From the NCBI GenBank assembly GCA_018136815.1, contig CM030942.1, forward strand, positions 1,489,797 through 1,553,796: DNA of 64,000 nucleotides, in the 5' to 3' direction. The stretch comes from Isochrysis galbana. Its lineage: Eukaryota > Haptophyta > Isochrysidales > Isochrysidaceae. Below, one piece after another: positions 53,401 to 64,000 of the stretch (positions within the stretch are counted from its first letter, which is position 1; every line of letters begins with the position of its first letter). The notes under the pieces are model-generated. The model was not told the DNA's origin. It was given only the letters and a program-made list of their open reading frames with translations, and searched no databases. Position numbers and translations under genes: made by a program.

Positions 53401-54122
53401 ACGGCCCACAATGAGAAGAGCCCGATGATGAAGACAACATAGATGTAGGAAAATTGCACTTTTCCTTTGGACACGTGGGGGAGTTGAGGATTTCGGCTGC
53501 TGACAACGGTGCGCATGAGTGCCTCCCCACTGGATGCAAACTCCTAGCATGGGCGGGCTGGGCTCCCTTGCGGGTGGGCAGCACGGACGAGCAGGCCGTC
53601 GGCGGGGCAAGACGGCGCACCTTTGAGCAGCAGCAACATTGCGAGCGCGAGGCAAAAGAGTAGCGGCCCCGCAAAGTCACAGTCGTCGATCACTTGCTGG
53701 TCCAGCTTAGTCCGGCGCGGCCAGAGTACCGCCTTTGTCTTGGAGTAGATGTGCGAGAAGTTGATGCCAAGTTCCTCTAGGATTGGCGGCTCGTCGGGCT
53801 CACCCTCGCCCAGGAGCGTCGATGAAATATTGCGTGCTCTCATACCAACGGTCGCACGCGGCGCTTCCTTCGGCGTGTCCATCAGCCCGTTGCCCATGTT
53901 CCCCCGCAGCTGCTCCGCTGGATCGTCACCTGGCTGCGGAAAGCCGCCACTTTGCCAGCCGGCAGCGGGCGCATAGTGCGGGTGCGTGGGCTGCGGCGTG
54001 TAACCCTGTGTGTAGCCCTGCTGCAACGGCGCGTATGGCTGAGCGTACACCCCGCTCGTCGCGGCGGCGGGAGGGGCGAGCGGCTGGCTGAAGCCGTAGT
54101 CATCCTCGGCAGAGCTACGCAT
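53401..54122 (-). CDS. YIPF5: YIPF5/Yip1-like Golgi membrane protein, 3' part lost in gap
   Basis: Family members are five-span Golgi/ER membrane proteins that bind Rab/Ypt GTPases and act in ER-Golgi traffic. Exon 1 (53621-54122) encodes a Tyr/Gln/Pro-rich cytosolic N-terminus of about 110 residues, the signature EPPILEELGINFSHIYSKTK (compare human EPPLLEELGINFDHI), then DCDFAGPLLFCLALAMLLLL, the first membrane span. A GTGCGC donor at 53620 joins in phase 1 to exon 2 (53464 to the gap), which continues GKVQFSYIYVVFIIGLFSLW, the second span. The remaining three spans should follow but are missing. ATG at 54122; the longer frame begins with GTG. Confidence 0.88.
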
Positions 54123-54689
54123 GCTTGAGGCTGCAGCCGCGAAGGGTAGGAGTTGGGCCGAGGGACGGAGAAGGTGGGGAGTGCAGGCAGTGGGAGGAGA
54201 TGGGGTATGTGGTGGTCGTGGTGGGGAGAGGCGCCGGCGGCCCACCGGGAAGGGAGGAGTGAGAGCTAGGAGAGGCGGGGAAGGAGGCAGGGGGAGGCGA
54301 GGGGCGCGGCGCCTGCGCCGGGGGGGGAAGGGGGAGAGGGCGGGGGGCGGGGGGATCTCTGCTGGGGGCCCGGGGGGGGCGGGGGGGGGGGAGGCGGCCC
54401 GGTCGGTCTAGTAAAAGTAGGATTAAAGTCGAAGGAGCGTTTTCTTCCTCTCCCTTTACTTTATACTGCCGGAGCCTCCCAATGGCTGCTTCTTCCCGCC
54501 CCTAGGTGTTAAACCCTAGATGGGAGAAACGTATTCGCCGTTTTTCTACGAAAGCGAAAAACAGGCCGTTTTTGCCGTTTTTGCAAGCCCTTCAGTTTTT
54601 GTCTCCGTTTTTGAATGGCAACGCGAGCACTCATGCACCATGCGCTGAGCGTGAGCATATGTGGGCGCTTACGCGTGCGTGGAAAGAAA
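54123..54689. other. upstream region of YIPF5-like gene
   Basis: G-rich plus-strand runs (54230-54400), which are C-rich on the gene's sense strand, then about 280 bp without visible features. Confidence 0.5.
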
Positions 54690-56135
<1,446 letters not shown>

Positions 56136-56539
56136 GAGAGGCTTGGTGTGCCACCCAGTGCAACTGGATCAACACCAAAACGCCGGCAGCCCGCCCAGTT
56201 TTGGTGCAAAGTTGGGGCTTCTCGTCTCAACAATTGTAGCGTTTCGTGAACGGCTGTTAGTAGTGATACTCATGTACATATCGATGTCAATCGCAATCTG
56301 TGTCGATGATCATATAATGTGTAGAGAAGCACATTTTGTGGAGGGTATGAGCTGGTAGAGCTTATGGCTCCGTCACTAGTTGTGCATTCCTTGCATGAAG
56401 GGCATCAGAAAAAATATACCGGAGGGGGGCCGAATACTTTTTAGCGCTTGGTCTTCGGAGGCTTAAAATTGGCCATTTTTCGAAAATTTTGCCGGCGGAC
56501 CCCCCTTTTTTTTGCTGATCTCTCATACCAGAACCTATA

Positions 56540-57466
56540 GAAAGCTTATTTAGGCCTCCATTTGCCCATATGGCCGATGATTGGACAATTCAACAACTTG
56601 TGGTAGCTGCCTCTCCGTTTACGGAGCGGCACACAGGAACCGCTATCGACGGCCGGACGCGAGAAGCTTGTGTCGCGGCCGGGCTGCGGGCTGTCGCATG
56701 ATGTCTTTTCAAGCGTCTTCTTTCCTGTCTCGGACAACGCGGCAAATATGAAGAGTGGCTGGGCAAGTTTCGGTCGTGGCCCTTGTTGTGTGCACACAGC
56801 GCAACTCTCAGTACATGTGTTTCTCAACCACCCAACCAAGGATCAAGCTGATGCGTGACAAGGAGCATGGGATTGTGGCGCATTTTTCGCATTCGACTGG
56901 AGTCGATGGGCTAGGCGCGCTCAAGGAGTGCCAGCAAGAGTGCAACCTGCCGACGCTCCACCCGGTGAAGGCCATCGCCGTCTGATGAAGACACCGCTTG
57001 CGAAGACATCGACACCGCCGATACCACCGTCAGTGCAGCAGGGAATGCGAATGCGAGTGGCCTGACTCCTCCCCTCGTCACCCCCCAGTTGCAGGAGTCG
57101 GAGGGATCGCCAGAGGCCTACAAGAAGAAGCGCAAGGTCACCCTCAAAGGCCTTCTCGCCAAGTCTCGCCCGGCGCCATGTGCTACTACGCTCCCGGTAG
57201 TGCTCAATATAGATGAGCTAGATGAGTATCTGGCTGAGCCCGAGGACCCGGATGTGGACTTGAACGTGCTTGCATGGTGGCAGGCGCGAGAGCATAAGTG
57301 GCCTGTCTTGTGCAAGATGGCTAAGCAGTACTTGGCTGCGCCTGCCTCATCTGCCGGCGTCGAACGTGTGTTTTCAGCGGCCGGAGCAATGCATGGTGAC
57401 CTCCGTAAGGCTGTGAAGGATTCGACGCTCGAGCACTCGCTTATGGCAGCGTACAACACGGATTGA
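56540..57466 (+). pseudogene. hAT transposase, central and C-terminal parts, frameshifted
   Basis: Degenerate frames give the DDE-core part (FFPVSDNAANMKSGWASFGR, CCVHTAQLSVHVFLNHPT, MRDKEHGIVAHFSHSTGVDG). A cleaner frame at 57089-57466 gives the C-terminal part (WWQAREHKWPVLCKMAKQYL, APASSAGVERVFSAAGAM, ending AAYNTD). It is the same family as the element at 20338. At least two frame breaks. Confidence 0.8.
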
Positions 57467-57846
57467 ATGTTGAATAATACTACTAAGAATATTGGAAGAA
57501 TGTAAGTCTCGACGTCTAGACGTCTAGGTCTAGCTAGACTTATGACTTGTTGTGTATAAGTTTATGTGGATGGTTATGAGCTGTAGCAATCAATACACAA
57601 TTGTTGTCATTCCCGCTACCTTATCTATGGTTAGTTATGGTGGGCCGCGCGCAGCGCGAAGCTCCGACGCCGTTGGTGTAGTAGTTAACTGTGAAGGAGA
57701 CTTGCTCAGCCCTAGTTACCTGCGAGTTAATAGTAGTTACTTGCGAGTTGGGGGCAGTAAGTTAACTACTAGTGCTATTTAGGAGGTAGCTAACAACCGC
57801 TAACTGAGTTAACTAGTTAACTGCTTCTCCTAGTCCCTAGCCTTGT
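57467..57846 (+). mobile_element. right end of a second-family hAT element
   Basis: GTTAAC-rich subterminal sequence ends ...CCCTAGCCTTG at 57846, matching the terminal repeat of the 20338-21231 element. The left end and target-site duplication were not found, so the element's extent is unknown. Confidence 0.65.
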
Positions 57847-58720
57847 GCGGCAAGTTGCGGACCGCAGATGTGATCGCGGCAGGAGCCAGAGCCAGCGAGA
57901 GTCTCGAAAGTGCGGTCCCAAGCTGTGGGTGCAACCAGCTCGCTAAGCTCGCTTCTAGCTTCTAGTGATGCGTGCAGAGCGGTGTGTCTTATGTCTTTCC
58001 AATATTGAATATTGAATATTGCATATTGCAATTGCATTACGGATCCTAACAACCTCAGCCACGGTAGACGGTAGCGCTCCAGGAAGGGGGTATTAAGCCC
58101 GAGCGGCTCGAGCCTCGTAGAAGCAACAGCCAGCTTTACGAGCCCCCTACGCACTGGCGGACTGGCGTACTATCTTAGCATCTTAGCACAACCTACCCTC
58201 CCGCTAACACTTTAAGGGTAGTCTAAGATGCGCCCAGGCTCTAGATACCCCGAGAAAAGAGGCACACACCACACACGGTTTTAAACGTGAAGCAAGGGCG
58301 GCGAGGAGCCGACGGAGCCGTTCAGGCATATATATACTGAGTACAAATTAGGGGATACAAGTATAGACTCACTCGAGGAGTACCCCCACACCTCCTTTTG
58401 TCCTTTTGCGACGACTTCTTTTTGGGAGAGACCTTTGTCTTCATTCTCTCTCTTTCCCCTTCGCTCCCTCTCTCTCTCCTTCCCTTTCTCGCGTGTTCTC
58501 TCTCTCTCTCTCTCTCTATCTCTATCTATCTATCTCTTCACGTACACACTCCTCCTCCTCCTCCTCAGTCTCTCTCTCCTTGCTTCTCAGAATTCGGTGC
58601 GACGCGCGGAACAAGGCGTCACATTTCTCTCTTCAGATCCTGTTCCTCCGCTGCCCACCACCCAGCCCACCCTCTCTCCCTCTCTCCCTCCCCCTCCCCT
58701 TTCCCCACCCACCCTTACCG
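57847..58720. other. upstream region of the anoctamin gene
   Basis: No other gene recognised. 58440-58600 and 58669-58715 are CT/C-rich on the sense strand, immediately before the ATG. A TATATATA at 58328-58335 is a possible TATA-like element; its use is unproven. Confidence 0.5.
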
Positions 58721-61568
58721 ATGCAGACCTCCTCGACGGGCGCGTGCTCGAGTGCTCCACCACCCCTCAGCGAGCCGTGGCCTCATGCTCCTCAATCTTT
58801 CGGGCGAGGCTTCTCTCTTCTCATCATCTTTCGAGAGGAGAGTGAGGGCTCTCGCGAGGGGCAAGAGGCAAGGCACGCGGCCATCCAGCAGATCTGGCGC
58901 GCGGTGACGGAGACGCGGGCGGAGGAGGCGGTTGGCCCACCGCTGCTCTGCTTCCACGCCAGCTCAAGGGACGACGACGAGAGGCTGCTCGTGCTGAGCG
59001 ATACGCAAGACGGAGCGCAGTTGCTCGAGAAGGTCGCGCTCGCTACGGGGCTCGAGAAGAGGACAGTCATTGGAGACTACGCGGAGTTCAGCGGTCATGC
59101 GAAGCTTCAGTTCGCGCCCGGCCCGTCCGCCTTCTTCACCTCCCTCGAGAGACAGCGGCTGCTGTACCGCCTAATCGATGTGCGCGAGGCCGAGTAAGGG
59201 GGGGGGGGGGGAATTGAGCAGGAAGCAAGGAAGCGCATGGTGGAGAGTGTGTGATGCACGGCCAGTGCTGCATTGCAGCGACCCCTTCTCCCCTCTCCTT
59301 AAACATTCTTGGTCGCCGGCCCGCCCGCAGTCCAAGCTTGGGGAGCAAGCGTCCCAGGATGAGAGATGCTTTGACTCGATCGGCGAGATGCTACAGGCGC
59401 CTATTCTCAAGGATATTATGGATGTCATCCCACTTCACGATGGCATCGAGCTAGAGCTTCTATACTCGAAGTGGTTCGGCAGCAGCTTCTGGCCCCTATG
59501 GCACTTCTTCCCTAGCCCATTGTTCTGGCTGCCGCTCGTAGACCCGCGCTTCGATATCGGCGCCGACACGCAGAGATCCACGCTTGTGGCCGGCGTGGCC
59601 CACGAGCAAATGAGCACTACGATCCAGCCGCTCGACGAGGTCCGCGACTACTTCGGCGAAAAGATCGCGCTGTACTTTGCCTTTATGGAGAGTGTCACAC
59701 GTGACCTCATGCCGCTCGCGGCTCTGGGCCTATTTATGGCCTTCTCGAGCGGACCGCAAGGTGCATGCATCTGCGCGGACACCGTTGTGAGGGCCCGGCG
59801 GCGCGTTCTGCCCGATCTGAGCGCCTCCTTCCTCTGGCGCCGCTGCTCGCTCAGGCTCCGCCAGCCATCCGCTCATGCCCTTTTACTCGGTGTTTGTGGT
59901 CGCATGGATCGCCTGGGTTCAAAAGAACTGGACGCGCCAGTGCAAGCGTCTCGCCTTCCACTGGAACGCGGAGGACTTTGAGGAGGAGGAACGTGATCGG
60001 CGGCACTTCACAGGCGACCCGGCCTTTGGGTTCTACACTCCGGAGGGGTATTGGGTAGACACGAATGAAAATTCGGGCACACGACGGAAGCGCTTCTACT
60101 CGACCCAGCGCATGCGGCGCGTCCTTCTCTCGTACACATGTATAGGCGTTGTCATTGGCTGCCTCGCGGTGCTCACGGTCGCGATGCTCGCGTTCCGCTC
60201 CATACTAATGGCAGCCTTCTTCACAGCTTCTTGGCTGCCGGCGGGATGGCGTGGCGAGAAGGGGGCGCAGGTCGGCGCATCTCTCGGTGGCGTCTTCCTT
60301 TCCTTCTTCGTCTCCTTAACCAACGTTGGCTACACCAAACTCGCCATCCGGCTAAACGATTGGGAAAACCATCGGACGCCAACCGACTATGAAGATGCGC
60401 TCATCCTGAAGAATATGTTCTTCAAATTCATCAACTCGTGCGTATTCGGCCCAGGGCTCGCTCTGTTCTCCCACCCGGCGTGGCGGCCGGCGACAGAGAG
60501 GCCCCGCAGGACTAGAGCACGCGCTGCCTCAGCGCTCACGAATCCCCACCCCCCCACCCCACCTCCGCGCGAACGCAGCTATGCGGCACTCATGTACACC
60601 GCCTTTATCAAGGCCCAATCTATCTCCCTCATGCCAGGTACAACTTCATGTGCCCATGCTGCCCATCCCGCTCCAACCACAATTCTTTCTGAGCGCCCGC
60701 TGGTAACCACATAGGCGTGAGCGAGTACTGCCACAGCAAGGAGACATTTGGCATGTCTCAAGATGAAATCCTCCGCCACTATGGCTCAAATCCGTTCTGC
60801 ATGAACGAGTTGTCGACACTTCTCACCTCTTTGGTTGTCACCTCGCAAATCACCGGCATTCTCTCTGACCTCTTGCTGCCATTCGTTAGCGCGTGGCGAG
60901 CTGCCAAGAATGAGGAGGATAAGATGCGTAAGAAGGCCGGCGAGGGGTGTTGCTCCCGATGGGGCGTCCCAGGCTTCCATGCGGTAGGGCTCCCACCGCC
61001 GCCGCCCCTCAGCTTCGCAGAACACCAGGCCAAGCGCCAGGAGTTCGCTGGCGTCAATCCGCGCTACGGCGTGCTTATCATCCAACTCGGCTACATTGTT
61101 CTCTTCGCGCCCGCTTTCCCGATTGCTGCGGCTGTGACTTACGTCTTTAACTTGGTCCGGCTCCGCGGCGAAGCTTTTCTTTTGCTCAAGTTGACCCAGC
61201 GCCCCCTATACGCGGGCGCCGAGGACATTGGCTCGTGGGACACCGTGCTCAACGCCATAACCATTCTCGGTGTGATGACCAACGTGGGGATCGTGGGCAT
61301 CACGTCGTCTCATCTGAGGGACGCTCTGCCCATGGACATCTTGGGGGTGCACTTCGACAAATCGGACAGGGTTTTGCTACTAGTGCTCGCCGAGCATTTA
61401 ACGCTAATCCTGGTGCTTCTCTTAAAACGCGGAATCCCGGACATCTCGCGCGACCTATCCATCGCCAAAGCCCTCGCCACCGGAGAGAAGGCGACCAAAA
61501 AGCAGCTGAAAAGGGGAAAACGCCAATCTACGCGTGTATCGCGCCAATCCGAGAACATGCCCGCGTGA
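58721..61568 (+). CDS. anoctamin/TMEM16-family membrane protein (5 exons)
   Basis: Anoctamins are Ca2+-activated phospholipid scramblases or chloride channels. Exons by frame and phase: 58721-59179, 59331-59760, 59855-60437, 60579-60637, 60715-61568, giving 794 aa with introns of 77-151 bp. Recognisable parts are the first-span region (YFGEKIALYFAFMESVTRDL), RDRRHFTGDP, KLAIRLNDWENHRTPTDYED (family signature), the exon 3-4 junction reading KFINS-YAALMYTAFIK, CMNELSTLLTSLVVTSQ, GAEDIGSWDTVLNAITILGV, and LAEHLTLILVLLLKRGIPDI near the C-terminus. The Glu in CMNEL and in LAEHL are at positions where family members bind calcium, so Ca2+ gating is plausible. The C-terminal tail is Lys/Arg-rich. The first junction (GTGCGC donor at 59180) is the least certain. 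Channel versus scramblase cannot be decided. Confidence 0.88.
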
Positions 61569-63174
61569 CTCCACCCTCTCCTTCCATGGTTGCTCTGCAC
61601 TATTTAGCCCATTTGAGCGCATATGGATGAATGCCTAGCGAACGCTTGTTGCCAGTTCGGGCCGACTGATTGATGGCACATTCGAAGACCATAAACATCT
61701 AGGAGATGCAAAGGCCCGTAGCGCAGACCACAACAAAGATGAGCCAATGAGCCGGGGGGTGGCTAGACTTGCAAGGCACAACGTGTATGGGGCGGCTTCG
61801 CTAGAGCGGGACGGCTTCGCTAGAGCGATAGCTCTGTCATCTGGGTCTGCTTCTGCGGGTTGGAACACGCCCATCCGCATTGTTCACTGCCGTTTCTACT
61901 TAGCGCCCATCAGCGGTCCTTATCTTCACCCTCTGGAATGCCTTGGAGCCCTTAGACCAAAGTAGTACAATACTCAAAGATTGCCTTCATGCTCAAGATC
62001 GAATGATGACTATCGCTATCGCATCTGTTGACGTATTTATCACGACCGGAAGGGAGTGTTATTTGTTGAATTGTTGCTTTCTTTGCCACTTTGCCGAGAA
62101 GACGTACGTACGTATGAGCACCAGGCGCCGACGGGGCACGTACGCACGCGTACGTTGTGGGCCGCGGCTCGCGGGTTCCGGGATGGTCGCGGCCCCTTCG
62201 CTAGGGCGATTCGGTGCAAGGCTGGGGCTAACCATTAACAGGCAAAGTTTTCGGGAACCTATTACTACCTCCTTGGTTGTTCTGTCATATATGCAATATG
62301 ATACTATCTCCCGGATTGGGTGCTACGCACATTCGACCGGAGGGGCGTTGGCGCGTTTGCCTGCAACTAAAGTAGAACTAAATAAAACTATTGACTATGG
62401 ATTGACATCTAGCCGCACTTACCATACTACGAACCCTTACTCACTATCACTCACGAGCACGAGCAGACTCACACTAGATAGAAGACAGGCCAAGCACGTG
62501 TGTGAGTGTGAGTGAAGCACAACAAACATACCAGCACAATGTCGACCATTTACACGCATCCTGAACGACGCACCCGTACTGAGCCTACGCCTCACGTCAC
62601 GCTACCTCGTGGCTCGCGCTTTCGGCGATTCCTACGAGGGGGTGCTCCGGGGTTGCAGGAACTTCGACAGGGAGTAGACGTTGCCCCGAGTCCGAGATCA
62701 TGTTGTGCTTCTTGGTGGCGATGTGGCTGCCGCGGGGATGCCTGCGAAATGCAGAACAATATGGTTAGGTGTTAGCTACGAGCTACGAGGAGCGCGAGGA
62801 ACAAGGCTGGGTGACGAATTGTGATGGCCCATAGGGCCTGAGGGCAATGAGGAAGGAGGCAGACCGGCGGCAGGCGCGGCTGAAGAGACGACTTCGGAGA
62901 CGCTGACGGGCTGAGGCCCGTCAGCAGAGGAAGGCGGGCAGGCGGGCTTGAGCGAGGGCGAGGACGGCGGCGAGAGCGACATCGAGCGAGTGGCGAGAGG
63001 CGAGGGCGAGTGTGAGGAGGGCTGTGATGGCAGGGGCTGGCGAGGCAAGGCGAGTTTATAGGGTACGAGTGTTACGAGAGCGAGAGCGACGAGAGCGAGA
63101 GCGACGGATGACGACTGACGACAGGACGTCGGATCCAACGATGCAGAAAACAACAGGAAGGATGCCCCTACTAT
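61569..63174. other. intergenic, no gene recognised
   Basis: 3' flank of the anoctamin gene, then unique sequence. A minus-strand Ser/Pro-rich frame at 62776-63201 has no family resemblance. A (GAGCGA)n-like stretch lies at 62950-63115. Confidence 0.5.
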
Positions 63175-63693
63175 ACCCTCACAGATGAAGACCCCGTCCA
63201 AATTGACGAGTATCTGGTGGATGCACTACTTGACCGCAAGGGTCGAGGCGATTCCAGACAGTACCTCGTCAAATGGCGTGGTTACGCGAAAGCTGCGGCC
63301 ACATGGGAGCCGCTAGCCGAACTGCTTCGCCGCTGCGAGTCGCTCGTCACCGCCTATGATGATGCTCACCCCTTCCCTCCTCTTCGTAAGCCTCAGATGA
63401 GAAAGCGGGCTGCAGAATTACAATCTCAGACCGTCTCAGCTCCACCGACGTCGCACGCGATCGAAGCTTCCGTGGGATCCGAGACCACCGGCTTGGATCA
63501 TCAGGCCCCGCGCCGCTCGCCTCGTCTCGCACCGTCCTTGCACAGTGGCCCCATTGCTCATGTCTCCCATTTGCCTGTCTCAGCCCGCCCGTCTGTTGCC
63601 AACCCTGCAGGTCCAATGATGCGGCCGCAGCACGCGGTCTTCGTCCTCGGGCAGTGGTGGTACTCGTCGGGATCGTCGCGCGGTTCCCCGTGA
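63175..63693 (+). pseudogene. chromodomain end of a gypsy pol
   Basis: Encodes IDEYLVDALLDRKGRGDSRQ, YLVKWRGYAKAAATWEPLAE, LLRRC, homologous to the last 100 residues of the intact pol, followed by a divergent Ser/Pro/Arg-rich tail and a stop at 63691-63693. Integrase and everything upstream are missing. Confidence 0.85.
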
Positions 63694-64000
63694 TATCTAT
63701 CAACGCCGTCGTTTACGTTTGATCGCGGTACGGGAACGTACGGGAATTCTTTTCCAGTTCCCCCCGCGGTCGCCGAATTTTTCCCCCGCGGCCGCCGAAT
63801 AGTTCCCCCCGCGGGAAGAGAGGTATGGCTCGCCCCCCCTTTCGACCACGGAGGATGGATCTCCCTCCCCTTTCGCTGCGCTCTGTCAGGAGACCCCCGT
63901 ACCTCGTCGTTTAGCTCGCGCGTGACGTACTCGATGTTATCGTACTATCTCGCCGCCTTTCGCCGTTGGTCGCTCGACTTTTGATATCTTGAAGAACAGG
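63694..64000. other. retroelement 3' flank with short tandem blocks
   Basis: Three partial copies of a TTCCCCC(C)GCGG(T/C)CGCCGAAT block at 63757-63820. Probably 3' UTR of the fragmentary retroelement. Confidence 0.5.

Noticed and set aside
59136-59428. Anoctamin exon 1 read through to the TAA at 59195
   Set aside because: The GTGCGC donor at 59180 joins the next conserved exon in phase; the later GTAAGG donor gives the wrong phase.

Overview
This window is nuclear DNA of a eukaryote, most likely a unicellular alga with a complex (secondary) plastid, and a haptophyte-like alga is my best guess. The reasons are GC-rich sequence, short spliceosomal introns (71-201 bp) with many GTGCG-type donors, a small protein whose N-terminus looks like a bipartite plastid-targeting signal, secreted Ser/Pro-rich proteins, long CT/GA microsatellites, and a high density of transposon debris. 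There are two 100-N scaffold gaps (31201-31300, 53301-53400). The lineage is inference. No tRNA, rRNA, operon, CRISPR array or other bacterial feature was seen.

Host genes, left to right: a HOP2/PSMC3IP-type meiotic recombination protein (-, 5 exons, 1141-2723) head-to-head with a Tousled-like kinase (+, 3697-5796); a two-exon small membrane protein, possibly plastid-targeted (+, 9738-10356); a small two-helix membrane protein in an AT-rich island (+, 11650-11940); an unidentified spliced gene (-, 17460-17988, partial); a secreted Cys-rich protein with a C-terminal anchor (+, 18473-18991); a brevin-type SNARE (-, 23799-24242); a possible glycosyltransferase (+, about 29.1-30.9 kb); a secreted Pro-rich protein (-, 31341-32105); a coiled-coil protein (+, 52272-53288); a YIPF5/Yip1 protein cut by a gap (-, 53401-54122); and a five-exon anoctamin/TMEM16 (+, 58721-61568).

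Between them lie mobile elements. The most striking is an apparently intact 11.4-kb Ty3/gypsy chromovirus (-, 33806-45196). Its pol polyprotein starts with a phage-type DNA methyltransferase domain, followed by protease, reverse transcriptase, RNase H, integrase and chromodomain. In this element and in a second, related LTR family (copies near 15.8-16.1 kb and 27.4-28.0 kb) the first 45-50 codons of gag lie inside the LTR. Fragments of related elements occur at 45.8-48.0 and 63.2-63.7 kb. hAT elements are abundant: three have perfect 8-bp target-site duplications (6501-7738, 12625-13104, 20338-21231) and further fragments lie at 11.0-11.4, 25.9-26.2 and 56.5-57.8 kb. Two LINE 3' ends (21.4-22.3 and 25.5-25.7 kb) and several short dispersed repeat families make up much of the rest.

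Two genome-wide habits stand out. Nearly every host gene has a CT/C-rich tract on its sense strand about 100-450 bp before the start codon, and half of the introns I could place begin with GTGCG.
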